Source: Mucilaginibacter sp. PPCGB 2223 (GTDB lineage Bacteria > Bacteroidota > Bacteroidia > Sphingobacteriales > Sphingobacteriaceae). From it: a stretch of DNA of 64,000 nt. This document shows positions 52,154-61,437 of this stretch, piece after piece. The position numbers and the translations under genes were made by a program. The notes beneath the pieces are model-generated. The model was not told where the DNA came from. It searched no databases and saw only the letters and a program-made list of their open reading frames with translations. Numbering within the stretch: the stretch's first letter is position 1; each line of letters starts with the position of its first letter. Location: contig NZ_MDJS01000004.1 of assembly GCF_001705515.1 (NCBI RefSeq), positions 595,972-659,971 of the forward strand, read 5' to 3'.

Positions 52154-52602
52154 TGCGTATCTCCATCAACATTGGTATCCTGTTCCTTACCATCGCTGCC
52201 ATGGAAGCCTTCTCCTGGGCCATTCATAAATACCTTTTCCACGGCCCGTTATGGTTCATCCATAAAACACATCACCAGCCAAAACATAGCTGGTTTGAGC
52301 TAAACGACATTTTTAGTCTGCTTTTCGCGATGATCGCCTTATGGCTAATGTGGCTGGGGCATTTCAATTTAGATTACCGCTTTTGGGCAGGCACCGGTAT
52401 CAGCCTCTACGGTATCATCTATTTTATCTTTCACGATTGGTTTATCCATAGCCGTTTAAAGTCTTTTAAAAGTAACAACCGTTATCTCTGTGGCATCCGG
52501 CGTGCTCATAAAATCCATCATAAATCGATGGAGAAAGAAAATGCTGAAGAATTTGGATTGTTACTGGCCAGTAAAAAGTGGTTCAGGCGGCAATCTGCGT
52601 GA
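52153..52602 (+). CDS. crtZ: Beta-carotene hydroxylase-like fatty acid hydroxylase (CrtZ)
   Basis: A 149-residue integral membrane di-iron hydroxylase of the sterol-desaturase superfamily. The histidine clusters are complete: HKYLFH, HKTHH, HDWFIH and HKIHH, with hydrophobic helices between. CrtZ hydroxylates beta-carotene to zeaxanthin in yellow-pigmented Bacteroidota. The GTG at 52153 overlaps the TAG of the thioredoxin gene; another GTG at 52135 would overlap by 19 bases. No other carotenoid gene is nearby. Confidence 0.92.
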   Translation: MRISINIGILFLTIAAMEAFSWAIHKYLFHGPLWFIHKTHHQPKHSWFELNDIFSLLFAMIALWLMWLGHFNLDYRFWAGTGISLYGIIYFIFHDWFIHSRLKSFKSNNRYLCGIRRAHKIHHKSMEKENAEEFGLLLASKKWFRRQSA

Positions 52603-52693
52603 GGGATTTGAAAGGGTTTAGCCTGAAGTACCATACACGCCAAAAAACAGTCGCGGAAACAAATCCTTAGCCCCATTCATTTGCAGGTTGCGG

Positions 52694-53773
52694 CTACTGC
52701 CCCACTATCCAGCTTATTTTCTTAGGTCCTTTAGCTATCAGATATGCCAGGCCTATCGAAAGCCCGTATGCTACAACAAACTGCACCAGCGACATCGACA
52801 GCATTTGCCACATCGGGCGGTAATCTTCGTTATGGTAACCCAACGGCCTGAAGATTTCGGGCACTACGTGGTTCAACAGGATATGATGTAAAAAATAAAT
52901 GCCAAAGGTTAACATTCGTGGTTTGAACAACTCTGCGTGGAATATTTTGTAGTATTTAAAAAACAGTACAAAACAAGCCAGGGTATATAAAATATTGGTA
53001 AACCGCAGCGTGTTCATCGACTCGGGGTTATGATGCTGTATCATGGCCATACTTTCCCAGCACGATAAAGCATACGTAACCAGAAACGCCAAAGCAAAAT
53101 ACCAGGTTGATGTTTTGTTGACCCAATTGGTAAACGCCGCAAAGTTTTTATTGATCTTATAACCCAGCCACAGGTAAAACACAAAGCCGAATATAGCTAC
53201 CGTATGGCCCGGCGGCACCCAGACATAGTACAGGTTAACCGAGTAAAATAACGAGAACGCGCACAAAATGGCGCCGAATATCAGGCTATCGATATACCTG
53301 CGGAACATGAGCAAAATAGCAATACAGATCAGGAAATTGACGATGAACCACAAGCTTGTTAAAAAAAGTGTATCGTACAACTGGTGCAGGAATGTACCCC
53401 AGGGATCCTGCAGAATATCCTTCATGCCAAACTTGGCATAAACAATATACAGGTTAAGATAATTAAGGCCTATAGCCACCACAAACCAGAATACCCAGGG
53501 CTTAAAAGTATTATCCCAGCGGCGCTTCAGGTATTCGCCGGATGAGTATGTTTCGAACTTATCGCCGATCAGAAAACCCGATACGAGGAAAAATATAATG
53601 GTGCCGTATTTAAAAAGCTGGATGGTGGTAACCTGTACCAGTTGATCGGAGACGCTGGTAAAGTTCTTTCCCAGTAAAAGCGAGGAGTGCTCCATCACTA
53701 TCGATACCATCGATATAAACCTCAGGGCGTCAATAAAATCGTATTTGATAGTAGCTTTATTCGTATTCTGCAT
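52694..53773 (-). CDS. Acyltransferase-3 family integral membrane protein
   Basis: A 359-residue membrane protein of the OafA / acyltransferase 3 type, with about ten membrane helices. The N-terminal FIDALRFISMVSIVMEHSSLL is the typical start with the conserved Arg and His, and FFLVSGFLIGDKF follows at about 55-65. Such enzymes O-acetylate surface polysaccharides or glycopeptides. It lies next to a cluster of glycosyltransferases on the other side of an intergenic gap, so it may modify the same glycan. Confidence 0.92.
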   Translation of the reverse strand: MQNTNKATIKYDFIDALRFISMVSIVMEHSSLLLGKNFTSVSDQLVQVTTIQLFKYGTIIFFLVSGFLIGDKFETYSSGEYLKRRWDNTFKPWVFWFVVAIGLNYLNLYIVYAKFGMKDILQDPWGTFLHQLYDTLFLTSLWFIVNFLICIAILLMFRRYIDSLIFGAILCAFSLFYSVNLYYVWVPPGHTVAIFGFVFYLWLGYKINKNFAAFTNWVNKTSTWYFALAFLVTYALSCWESMAMIQHHNPESMNTLRFTNILYTLACFVLFFKYYKIFHAELFKPRMLTFGIYFLHHILLNHVVPEIFRPLGYHNEDYRPMWQMLSMSLVQFVVAYGLSIGLAYLIAKGPKKISWIVGQ

Positions 53774-53805
53774 TAAAAGGATATTGTACTGATTGGATGC
53801 TGCAA

Positions 53806-53834
53806 TTAAACCAAGGTTTAACCATGCAAACGTA
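53806..53834 (-). promoter_or_regulatory. Promoter box and palindrome ahead of the acyltransferase
   Basis: On the minus strand TACGTTTG (53834-53827) is a -7 box. TTAAACCAAGGTTTAA (53806-53821), with perfect 7-base arms, covers the expected start of transcription. No -33 TTG is well placed, so this is a moderate candidate only. Confidence 0.4.
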
Positions 53835-54080
53835 TATTGGTTTGATGATAATCTGATGAAATTCGGAAAACCAGAAACGCCGCATCCATTAAAGGAGAAT
53901 TAACAAGGGGGTTGTTTTGATACAAAATGTGCCTGTTCGTATCTGCCGCAAAGAAATAACTAATAATCTGGCTGGCAAAAAATATAAAAACATGCCTGCG
54001 TAAAATAATTGTTATGCGCTTTTGCTAACAAACGCGTTACTTAAATACAATTAAATACTATGCGTAAAGACAGGGATTTC

Positions 54081-54088
54081 TAAATTTG
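54081..54088 (+). promoter_or_regulatory. -7 box (TAAATTTG) 4 bases before the GT2-like start
   Basis: TAAATTTG ends 4 bases before the ATG at 54093, which would give a leaderless transcript. No -33 TTG is seen at the usual distance. Confidence 0.4.
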
Positions 54089-54092
54089 AAAA

Positions 54093-54965
54093 ATGATCTC
54101 GATAATCATCTCTTCTGCAAAAACAAAACTGTTAAGCCTGGTTAGCGAAAATATTAAGAACACTATTGGCGTCGAACACGAGATCATTGCTTTTGATAAC
54201 AGTGCAGGCGCCAAAGGCATAGCCGAAATTTATAACCTCGGTATCAGGCAGGCGCAATATGATCTGTTGTGCTTTATGCACGAGGATATTGAATTGTTAA
54301 CCCCTGACTGGGGCGTGATTGTAAACAATATATTTGCACAGAACCCGGAGGTTGGTTTAATAGGCGTTGCCGGGAGCAGCTACAAACCGCTTACCCCATC
54401 GGGGTGGAATGGAATAGGTAACGAAGAGTATTATACTAACCTGAAGCAATCGTACAAGTTTTCGGATAAACCACCCGAACTTAAATACCACAATCTCACA
54501 GATCAAAAATTGGTACAGGTTGCGTGTATAGATGGGGTTTGGATGTGCACTACGCGCGAGATAGCCTTGAGGCATCTTTTTGACGAGAGTTTTACCGGCT
54601 TTCATGTTTATGATATCGACCTGTCGTTAAACATTGGCCTGAGCTACCGGGTTGCTGTCACTTTCGAGGTTTTACTTGATCATTTTTCGGAAGGCAGTTA
54701 CAATGCCGACTGGCTTAACGACACCATTAAGCTGCATAAAAAGTGGGAGCCGGTATTACCCGTAAGTATCACCAACAAAAGCGTAACAGAAATGATCAGT
54801 ATTGAACGCCGCACGTTTAAATACTTTATTTCCCAACTCATTCGCTTTAAATTCCCGTTAAGTATCGCGCTCGACATGCTGAACCTTAACAACAGGTACC
54901 GTAAGCTAAGTACAGGTCTTTATCTTAAATTAAGATACTATATCCTTACTGGTAAGGTTAAATAG
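54093..54965 (+). CDS. Glycosyltransferase family 2-like protein
   Basis: A 290-residue GT-A fold protein. The start MISIIISSAKTKLLSLVSEN, the Asn-rich loop EIIAFDNSAGAKGIAEIYN and CFMHEDIELL (a DXD-like acidic motif near residue 68-74) match the family of small bacterial glycosyltransferases acting on LPS core or O-antigen. Later residues include VGLIGVAGSSYKP and VYDIDLSLN. It converges on the DUF5672-type gene with an 8-base overlap. Sugar specificity is unknown. Confidence 0.88.
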   Translation: MISIIISSAKTKLLSLVSENIKNTIGVEHEIIAFDNSAGAKGIAEIYNLGIRQAQYDLLCFMHEDIELLTPDWGVIVNNIFAQNPEVGLIGVAGSSYKPLTPSGWNGIGNEEYYTNLKQSYKFSDKPPELKYHNLTDQKLVQVACIDGVWMCTTREIALRHLFDESFTGFHVYDIDLSLNIGLSYRVAVTFEVLLDHFSEGSYNADWLNDTIKLHKKWEPVLPVSITNKSVTEMISIERRTFKYFISQLIRFKFPLSIALDMLNLNNRYRKLSTGLYLKLRYYILTGKVK

Positions 54966-55770
54966 TGTAACCCTGTTCCTTAAATATTGGCCGCCAAAAA
55001 TCGAGGTTCTTTTCCCAGGCGTGGCAACCGAATGGTAACTTGCCGCCGGTTATTTTTAACGATTTTCCGGGCGCATGCTCAAACGCAAAGTGCGATGCTT
55101 TTTTATAGCCTGGAATGTTCAGCAATTTTTTTTTACGGTTCACTTCGATGCTCCAAAAAGCGTCTTCATTGAGGTAATGATCGGTACTGTTTAAATAGCG
55201 TTGCATCTGTGGTTTTAGCCGGATACTCAGTTCATAAAATTTTTTAACCCGCCTTAGCGAAAAGCCTCCGTTACCCACCCGGTTAACGAACTGCATATCG
55301 CTCGGGCGACCGTTGCGCTGCACATCAAAGCGCGCGTGGTATAACATCTGTATGCGCGATTTAACGGCTTTCATCAGGTCGGGGTAGCCATGTATGCGCA
55401 GCCAGGGCGCGCCCACGTAATCAATATCCTGGCTGCACCAGTAAGGCAGTTCATCGCTAAAAGCAAAGGCATCCAGCTGATAAATTAAAATGTACTCGTA
55501 CTTTAAAAAAGCAGCATAAAACTCACTGCTCAGCATCAAACGGTTATAACCTTGTATCGATCCAAAATAATCATCGGCAAAAGTAACCGCAGAACTGAAA
55601 TCGTATTTCGAATACAGGTCGGCTGCATCAAGCGAGCGCGGGGTCACCAGTATCCTGTCGTATCCGGCAAAAACTTTCTGGCATTGCTGTAGGGCAATAG
55701 CCTCCAGCGGTGTTATACCGCTGCGATAGGTTGGTACCACAATGGCTACCTGGTTTTGCTGGGCATGCAT
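54958..55770 (-). CDS. DUF5672-type glycosyltransferase
   Basis: A 270-residue protein of the DUF5672 glycosyltransferase-like family. Features include AIVVPTYRSGITPLE, the SEFYAAFLKYEYILIYQLDAF acidic patch near 105 and NRVGNGGFSLRRVKKFYEL near 170, the NGGFSLR block characteristic of glycan enzymes. It ends EHAPGKSLKITGGKLPFGCHAWEKN. It follows the MsbA-like gene by 3 bases, so the two are cotranscribed. Confidence 0.88.
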   Translation of the reverse strand: MHAQQNQVAIVVPTYRSGITPLEAIALQQCQKVFAGYDRILVTPRSLDAADLYSKYDFSSAVTFADDYFGSIQGYNRLMLSSEFYAAFLKYEYILIYQLDAFAFSDELPYWCSQDIDYVGAPWLRIHGYPDLMKAVKSRIQMLYHARFDVQRNGRPSDMQFVNRVGNGGFSLRRVKKFYELSIRLKPQMQRYLNSTDHYLNEDAFWSIEVNRKKKLLNIPGYKKASHFAFEHAPGKSLKITGGKLPFGCHAWEKNLDFWRPIFKEQGYTI

Positions 55771-55773
55771 GGC

Positions 55774-57597
55774 TTATACTTCGGCAAAGGTTTGCATATC
55801 GATCAGCTTTTTGTATAAGCCGTTATTGCTCATCAGCTGCGTGTGGCTGCCTTGCTCAACTATTTCACCGTTCTCTAAAACAACGATGATATCAGCACTT
55901 TGGATGGTGCTTAAGCGGTGTGCGATGATGAGTGAGGTGCGGTTCTTCATCAGGTTGTTCAGGGCATCCTGCACCAGTTTTTCCGATTCGGTATCCAGGG
56001 CCGAGGTAGCCTCATCCAGGAGCATGATTGGCGGGTTGTTCAGCACTGCACGGGCTATGCATATCCGTTGCTTTTGCCCGCCCGAGAGTTTAGAGCCACG
56101 ATCGCCGATATTGGTCTGGTAGCCGTTTTCGGTAGTGAGGATAAACTCGTGCGCGTTGGCTATTTTGGCGGCCGCCTCAACTTCTTCTAAAGTAGCATCG
56201 GGTTTACCAAAGGCGATATTGTTAAAAATGGTATCGTTAAACAGGATCGACTCCTGGTTTACAAAACCCATCAACGAGCGTACCGATTCGGCTGTCAGAT
56301 CATTAATATTTTTACCGTCTATCAGTACTTTGCCGGTTTTGGGTTCGATAAAGCGGGGGATCAGGTCCATCAGGGTTGATTTGCCGCCGCCCGACGGACC
56401 AACCAGCGCTACCGCTTTACCTTTCGGAATGGTAAGGTTGATATTGTTGAGCACATTTTTTTCGTTGTAGGCAAAGGTTACATTTTCGAATTTGATGCTA
56501 TCGTTAAAACCATCAATAGCAACAGCGTTTGGCGCATCGGTTAATAAAGGCTTTTCATCTATCAGCGCCAGTACACGCTCACCGGCGGCGATACCTGAGT
56601 GGATATTGCTGAAGGAATCGGAGATAGCCTTTGCCGGGCGCATCACTTGTGAAAACAGAATGATATAATCGATGAACTCTTCTGCCTTTAAATCGGAATG
56701 ACCCGATATTACCAGCGAACCGCCATAGAGCACCAGTGTCGAGATCATCGTCACACCTAAAAACTCCGAAGTCGGCGAGGCAAGCTGCTGCCTTTTGGCC
56801 ATCGATTTGGTGATAGACGAATAGCGTTTGTTCTCGTTGTTAAATTTATCCTTGATAAAACCTACGGCATTAAAAGCCTTAACAATTTTTATCCCCGAAA
56901 GGGCTTCATCCAGGTAGCTGATCATGTTGCCGTACGATTTTTGCGACTCTATGGCCTGTTGCTTTAACCTTTTAACAATGCGGGATATGATGAACGCTGA
57001 TATAGGGATAACCAGCATCGAAAACAAGGTGAGCTTAAAGGATATACTGAACAGAGTGAATAAAAACGCGATGAGCTGCAGCGGTTCTTTAAAAATAACC
57101 TGTAATGTACCGGTAACCGAAAACTGTACCACCTGCACATCTGATGCTACTTTTGATATGATATCTCCTTTGCGCTCGTTGCTGAAATAACCCAGGTGCA
57201 GGTTCATTACATTGTTAAATACCGCCTTACGGAAATTAAGCAAGGTATGGATGCGCAGGTTTTCCATCACCCTTTGCGAAAGATAGCGGAACAGGTTACC
57301 CAACAGTACCGACAGCACGATAATCAGGCATACATACTGCAGGGTTTTGGCAGGGCCATAATGCAGATCGGCCCAGTTGGTATAGTAATTAAAGTTTTTC
57401 AGGATATCGGTCCAATGCTCCGGTTTCGGCAGGTTAGGGTTAGGCTTTTCAACATTAAATATCACCTTAAGCAGCGGCGCCAGCAACACCAAATTAAGTG
57501 TGCTGAAAATTACAGTAAGCACCGTGAATATAATATAAGGTATTGCAAACTTTTCGATGGGCTTGGCAAAAGAGAGCAGGCGGAAGTACGTTTTCAT
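55774..57597 (-). CDS. MsbA-like ABC transporter (lipid/oligosaccharide exporter)
   Basis: A 607-residue half-transporter with an N-terminal six-helix domain and C-terminal ATPase. The ATPase motifs are intact: GPSGGGKST, FVNQESILFNDTI (Q-loop), LSGGQKQRICIARAVL, MLLDEATSALDTESE and IIAHRLSTI. The N-terminal domain matches the MsbA / lipid A-flippase and LPS-core flippase branch. It probably exports a lipid-linked sugar. Next to glycosyltransferase genes, it fits the envelope-glycan cluster. It starts with MKTYFRLLSFAKP. Confidence 0.95.
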   Translation of the reverse strand: MKTYFRLLSFAKPIEKFAIPYIIFTVLTVIFSTLNLVLLAPLLKVIFNVEKPNPNLPKPEHWTDILKNFNYYTNWADLHYGPAKTLQYVCLIIVLSVLLGNLFRYLSQRVMENLRIHTLLNFRKAVFNNVMNLHLGYFSNERKGDIISKVASDVQVVQFSVTGTLQVIFKEPLQLIAFLFTLFSISFKLTLFSMLVIPISAFIISRIVKRLKQQAIESQKSYGNMISYLDEALSGIKIVKAFNAVGFIKDKFNNENKRYSSITKSMAKRQQLASPTSEFLGVTMISTLVLYGGSLVISGHSDLKAEEFIDYIILFSQVMRPAKAISDSFSNIHSGIAAGERVLALIDEKPLLTDAPNAVAIDGFNDSIKFENVTFAYNEKNVLNNINLTIPKGKAVALVGPSGGGKSTLMDLIPRFIEPKTGKVLIDGKNINDLTAESVRSLMGFVNQESILFNDTIFNNIAFGKPDATLEEVEAAAKIANAHEFILTTENGYQTNIGDRGSKLSGGQKQRICIARAVLNNPPIMLLDEATSALDTESEKLVQDALNNLMKNRTSLIIAHRLSTIQSADIIVVLENGEIVEQGSHTQLMSNNGLYKKLIDMQTFAEV

Positions 57598-57838
57598 TTA
57601 AAATTATAAGCTGGCAAAATTAATCAATAGTTATGGATATCAGTAACCTATAGCTTAAACCTTACATTACGCCAATTTTCATAGCTGTGCGCCACCATTA
57701 AAAAACTGTCCGCCTGTAACGCTAACTGTTCGTTTCCGGACGGTTTTAAAATTGCGGATATTTTTTATTTAATTGAAAATCAACAATTTACAATAAGGGT
57801 ATCAATATTGGCATAGTGTGCCCAAACAGTACAACACC

Positions 57839-58402
57839 ATGACAACGATTGATAACCGTTTAAACGAGATGTGGGCAGGATGCCTTAAAAACGACCGTAA
57901 GCAGCAGGAGCTTTTATACCGCACCATGGCGCCTAAGATGCTGGCCATATGCATGCGTTACGCTAACGATAAAGACGAAGCACAGGATATTTTGCAGGAG
58001 GGCTTTATAAAAATGTTCAATAACGCGCACAGGTACCGCGGCGAGGGCAGCCTGGAGGGCTGGATACGACATATTATGGTAAACACGGCCATATCGCGCT
58101 ACCGCAAATTAAAGCCAATGGTTTTGGTGGACGAACTGCCCGAGCAAAACGATTATTACGCCAACGGTTATAACGCGCATGGCCTCGAGGCTAAAGATTT
58201 ACTTAAGATCATACAAAAGCTGCCGCAAACCTATCGTTCGGTATTTAATATGTATGCCATCGAAGGTTACTCGCACCAGGAAATAGGAAACCAATTAGGT
58301 ATGAGCGAACTGCTGTCGCGCACTAATTTGCACAGGGCGCGTGCTATATTAAAGGATAAAGTGGCCCGTTTAACCAGCGACAGACATTGCTTAGCCTGCT
58401 AA
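57839..58402 (+). CDS. ECF-family RNA polymerase sigma factor
   Basis: A 187-residue extracytoplasmic-function sigma factor. Region 2 is LLYRTMAPKMLAICMRYAND, then KDEAQDILQEGFIKMF (about 30-65). Region 4 is LPQTYRSVFNMYAIEGYSHQ, then EIGNQLGMSELLSRTNLHRARAI (about 125-175). No anti-sigma gene adjoins it; it is surrounded by glycosyltransferases, so it may respond to envelope state, as inference. I take ATG 57839. It converges on a GT4 gene with a 4-base overlap. Confidence 0.93.
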   Translation: MTTIDNRLNEMWAGCLKNDRKQQELLYRTMAPKMLAICMRYANDKDEAQDILQEGFIKMFNNAHRYRGEGSLEGWIRHIMVNTAISRYRKLKPMVLVDELPEQNDYYANGYNAHGLEAKDLLKIIQKLPQTYRSVFNMYAIEGYSHQEIGNQLGMSELLSRTNLHRARAILKDKVARLTSDRHCLAC

Positions 58403-59463
58403 GCACCCTGGTACAGGGCCATATACTGCTGCGCCGTTCGCTCCCAGGTAAACAGGGCGGCGCGCTGCCTGGCAGTTTCGGCTAAGTTGTTTTGATGGAA
58501 ATGCGCCAGGCCTTCGGCTAATACCTTCTGCATGGCGGCAGGTTCGAAGCTATCAAAATAATAAGCCACGTTTCCGCCAATTTCGGGGAGTGATGTAAGG
58601 TTCGATAAAAAAACAGGCTTGCCAAAATACATGGCCTCAATTACCGGCAGGCCAAAGCCCTCGGCCAGCGAAGGGAAAACGAGCGCCTCGCAGTTTTGAT
58701 AATACCAGGCTTTATCGGCATCGCTTACCGGGCCGATTATCTTAACACGGTCGGCACAGTTAAACTTTGCCGCTTCCTCCATAATTTTATGCTGATAATT
58801 GGTTACCGTACCGGCGATGACCAGTTGCAGGTCGTTGCGTTCGAGCAAGGCAGGCAATACATGGAAGTTCTTTTTAGGCGATACATTGCCTATCGTAAAC
58901 AAAAACTTCCGCTGTGGGATATTTTGCGGCTGATGCCCGGGAGCGGGTTCCAGTTTATCGGCGCCGTTATAGATCACGCTTAGCTTTTCCTTCGCCTGTG
59001 GAAAGTGCTTAACAATGTCGTCAGCAACAAACTGCGATATGGCTACAACCTTATCCGAGTTATCGATATGCCCGTTCATCTTTTTGAAGTAAAGAGGCAG
59101 CAGGCGCGCATCATTCTTTAATTCGATGATGGGGTTCAGATCGTGAATGGTCAGTATTTTCCTCGCATTTACCAGTTCGGGTTTCAGGCGGCAAAACTGA
59201 TCGGTAAAATGCACCACATCGTATTTATTGCGCCCAGGGAAGAACAACTTGTGCATCTTGGCCAAAAAAACCAGCCGTACCTTGCCGGCAAATATGCTGC
59301 GGTTTTTAAATTTCAGGTAAAAACTAAACTTAAACCTATCCTTATTCTCCTGCAAAAGCGCGTTACCCAAGCCCAGGCCAAAATAGTATAAACCGGTATT
59401 CGCGTTCTTCATCGAATCGAAAGTGACCAGTACCGATGGTTTTTGCTGTTTACTCACAACCAT
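58399..59463 (-). CDS. Glycosyltransferase family 4 protein
   Basis: A 354-residue GT-B glycosyltransferase. The N-terminal domain has NTGLYYFGLGLGNALL; the C-terminal donor-binding domain has FTIGNVSPKKNFHVLPALLE, VIAGTVTNYQ, IIGPVSDADKAWYYQNCEAL, and FPSLAEGFGLPVIEAMYFGK with GLP and E at the nucleotide-sugar site. It is likely mannosyl/glucosyl-type by family only. It overlaps the start of the GT9 gene's end by 10 bases, so the three GT genes (58-61 kb) are probably one operon. Confidence 0.92.
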   Translation of the reverse strand: MVVSKQQKPSVLVTFDSMKNANTGLYYFGLGLGNALLQENKDRFKFSFYLKFKNRSIFAGKVRLVFLAKMHKLFFPGRNKYDVVHFTDQFCRLKPELVNARKILTIHDLNPIIELKNDARLLPLYFKKMNGHIDNSDKVVAISQFVADDIVKHFPQAKEKLSVIYNGADKLEPAPGHQPQNIPQRKFLFTIGNVSPKKNFHVLPALLERNDLQLVIAGTVTNYQHKIMEEAAKFNCADRVKIIGPVSDADKAWYYQNCEALVFPSLAEGFGLPVIEAMYFGKPVFLSNLTSLPEIGGNVAYYFDSFEPAAMQKVLAEGLAHFHQNNLAETARQRAALFTWERTAQQYMALYQGA

Positions 59464-60437
59464 ACTTTAATTTTATTGTAAACATCGGCCGCGCTTATCA
59501 CGTCAAGGTCGCCTGCCGGCGCTTGTATAAATTCGGCCCGTTTGCCAACCGGCCCCCAGCGCCGCGCATGTATCGAGCCGATAGACGGGAACAGCCCCAG
59601 GGTATGAATACCGGTTTCGGCGGCAATGTGCAGCGGGCCGGTACCGGCAGCAATCAGCCCATCGGCTTTGGCTATAAATTTTACCAGTTGTTCCAATGGC
59701 ATTGCGCCTGTCACATCCACAACCGTACCGGGTAAACCGGCTATCCAGTCTTTCAGTATCGCTTTTTCTTTTTCGCTTCCGCTGATGAATACCTTGAACC
59801 GCTCAGCTGGCAACAAGCCGATCAGTTCGCTAAATCGCTGCAAGCTCCACTCCCTGCCGCTGCCGTGCGATTTGGGATGAAGAATCAAATTGAATTTTCC
59901 CCGATCAAACAGATCTGCAAATTCTTTTCGCAATTTGTCTTTCGTTTTAAAATCATAATAGTCCGGCAACTGCACAACATCAGGAACAGTGTTAATACCC
60001 AACCCTTGTAACAAAACAATATTTAACTGCGCTTCGTGCAGAAGAGAGTTTTTGCGGCTCAGCTTAACCAGCTTATTGCAGGTAAGCCAATGGAACACCC
60101 GGTTAGTTGTACCGATGCGTAATTTGATATTCGCTTTTTTTGCCAGTTCGGCTATCTCCTTACGAGGATAAACATGGATGATCACATCGACATGCCTGGC
60201 CTTTAAAGCTGCAGCCTGCCCTGGTTCCGGCAGGGTTTGCAGCTCATCATAATTAATAAAGGTATCTATTGCGGCGCAGGCATCAATTACCGGCTGGGTA
60301 TAAGTGCGGCCCAGAAATGAAATTTTAACATCTGGGCAGATGCTTTTAAGATACCCGCATAAAGGCAGCGTGAGTACCACATCGCCAATAGCATCGGTTC
60401 GGCTGATTAAGATATGCTGGTTTTTGATGTTGCTCAA
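59454..60437 (-). CDS. Glycosyltransferase family 9 (heptosyltransferase-like)
   Basis: A 327-residue GT-B protein of the GT9 heptosyltransferase family, enzymes that add heptoses to the LPS inner core. Family blocks are ISRTDAIGDVVLTLPLCGYL near the start, HPKSHGSGREWSLQRFSELI, VFISGSEKEKAIL, and the donor-site segment AKADGLIAAGTGPLHIAAETG followed by LFPSIGSIHARRWGPVG. The frame opens with TTG at 60437, directly after the stop of the preceding GT2 gene. Confidence 0.94.
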   Translation of the reverse strand: MSNIKNQHILISRTDAIGDVVLTLPLCGYLKSICPDVKISFLGRTYTQPVIDACAAIDTFINYDELQTLPEPGQAAALKARHVDVIIHVYPRKEIAELAKKANIKLRIGTTNRVFHWLTCNKLVKLSRKNSLLHEAQLNIVLLQGLGINTVPDVVQLPDYYDFKTKDKLRKEFADLFDRGKFNLILHPKSHGSGREWSLQRFSELIGLLPAERFKVFISGSEKEKAILKDWIAGLPGTVVDVTGAMPLEQLVKFIAKADGLIAAGTGPLHIAAETGIHTLGLFPSIGSIHARRWGPVGKRAEFIQAPAGDLDVISAADVYNKIKVWL

Positions 60438-60438
60438 T

Positions 60439-61311
60439 TTACTTAACTATCTTATAATTTTTGTATTCGCCGATGCGCCAGCCGGTGAGCATTTCTACAG
60501 CTTGTAATAGGCGCCGCCTCGTATCCATCTTCATTTTAATTTTAGCGGGGTCGAGTTTCCAGTTCAAAGCGGCTATCCGTTTTTGCATTACTGCCGGGTG
60601 TGTCCCCGTAAAAGGGATCAGCTTGTCGGCATTGCTGTAATCAAACTCATAAGTTTCGGGTATATTGGCTGCCACCCACGCATCATCATGGTAAAAACGG
60701 CTAAAGTTGCGCAGCTTGTTTTCGATAACTTTTGGCTGCTTTACCCAGCCATAATGGTAAATATAAGCATCGATGAGTTTAACGTTGATCTTGCGCTCAT
60801 CCCACCTGAAACCCTGCGCATCGCGGTAAGCGTGGATGTGTTTGTTGTTCCGCACAATCCGTATCTCGCGGCGGTACCAGCGGCGCGAATGGCTGTAATA
60901 ATCGTACGAGCCGTAAAAATGCTGGTACTTAAACAACAAACCTTCAATCCTGGCATCGGCTAAGTTATCTTCCATTTCCTTTTTAATGGTTGCGTGATAC
61001 TTTTCGTGCACGCACTCATCGCCCTGGATATAAAAGGCCCAGTCGGCATCGGGCGAAATATTATTGAAAGCGATATCGGTTTGCTCGGCAAAAACAGCCC
61101 CGCCTTCGCGCTTGCTGTCGTCCCAAACGGTGTTGACCACCCTGATCTTGGGCGAGCCTATACTTTCGATCAGTTGTGCGGTCTCATCTTCGCTGTTGCC
61201 TAAAGCTATTACAAATTCATCGCATAAAGGCAATATCGAAGTAATGGCTTCAACAACCGGATAATCGTTTTTTACTGCGTTCCTGATAAAGGTAAAACCG
61301 GCAACTTTCAT
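60439..61311 (-). CDS. Glycosyltransferase family 2 protein
   Basis: A 290-residue GT-A family 2 protein. The start MKVAGFTFIRNAVKNDYPVV, the FVIALGNSEDETAQLI loop, DWAFYIQGDECVHEKY (DXD-like acidic block near 95) and a long C-terminal region with YYSHSRRWYRREIRIVRN are typical of small LPS-core or peptide-glycan transferases. I take ATG 61311 over an upstream start in AT-rich sequence. It is first in a three-gene GT operon. Confidence 0.9.
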   Translation of the reverse strand: MKVAGFTFIRNAVKNDYPVVEAITSILPLCDEFVIALGNSEDETAQLIESIGSPKIRVVNTVWDDSKREGGAVFAEQTDIAFNNISPDADWAFYIQGDECVHEKYHATIKKEMEDNLADARIEGLLFKYQHFYGSYDYYSHSRRWYRREIRIVRNNKHIHAYRDAQGFRWDERKINVKLIDAYIYHYGWVKQPKVIENKLRNFSRFYHDDAWVAANIPETYEFDYSNADKLIPFTGTHPAVMQKRIAALNWKLDPAKIKMKMDTRRRLLQAVEMLTGWRIGEYKNYKIVK

Positions 61312-61437
61312 TCTTTTTTTGGATACTATATTATATAGGTGTAAAGGTATGCATTGGCGGCTTAACAATTAAATTGCATAAAAAACCAAACCATAATGAA
61401 TAAGCACTTAAATTAGCCACCGGTTTATTCATCTGAG

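Larger units (their letters stand above)
53774..54092. other. Divergent intergenic region with promoter-like boxes
   Basis: 319 bases between the acyltransferase and the GT2-like gene. It holds a possible promoter and palindrome for the leftward gene (53806-53834) and a TAAATTTG box for the rightward gene (54081-54088). The middle looks like plain AT-rich spacer. Confidence 0.5.
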
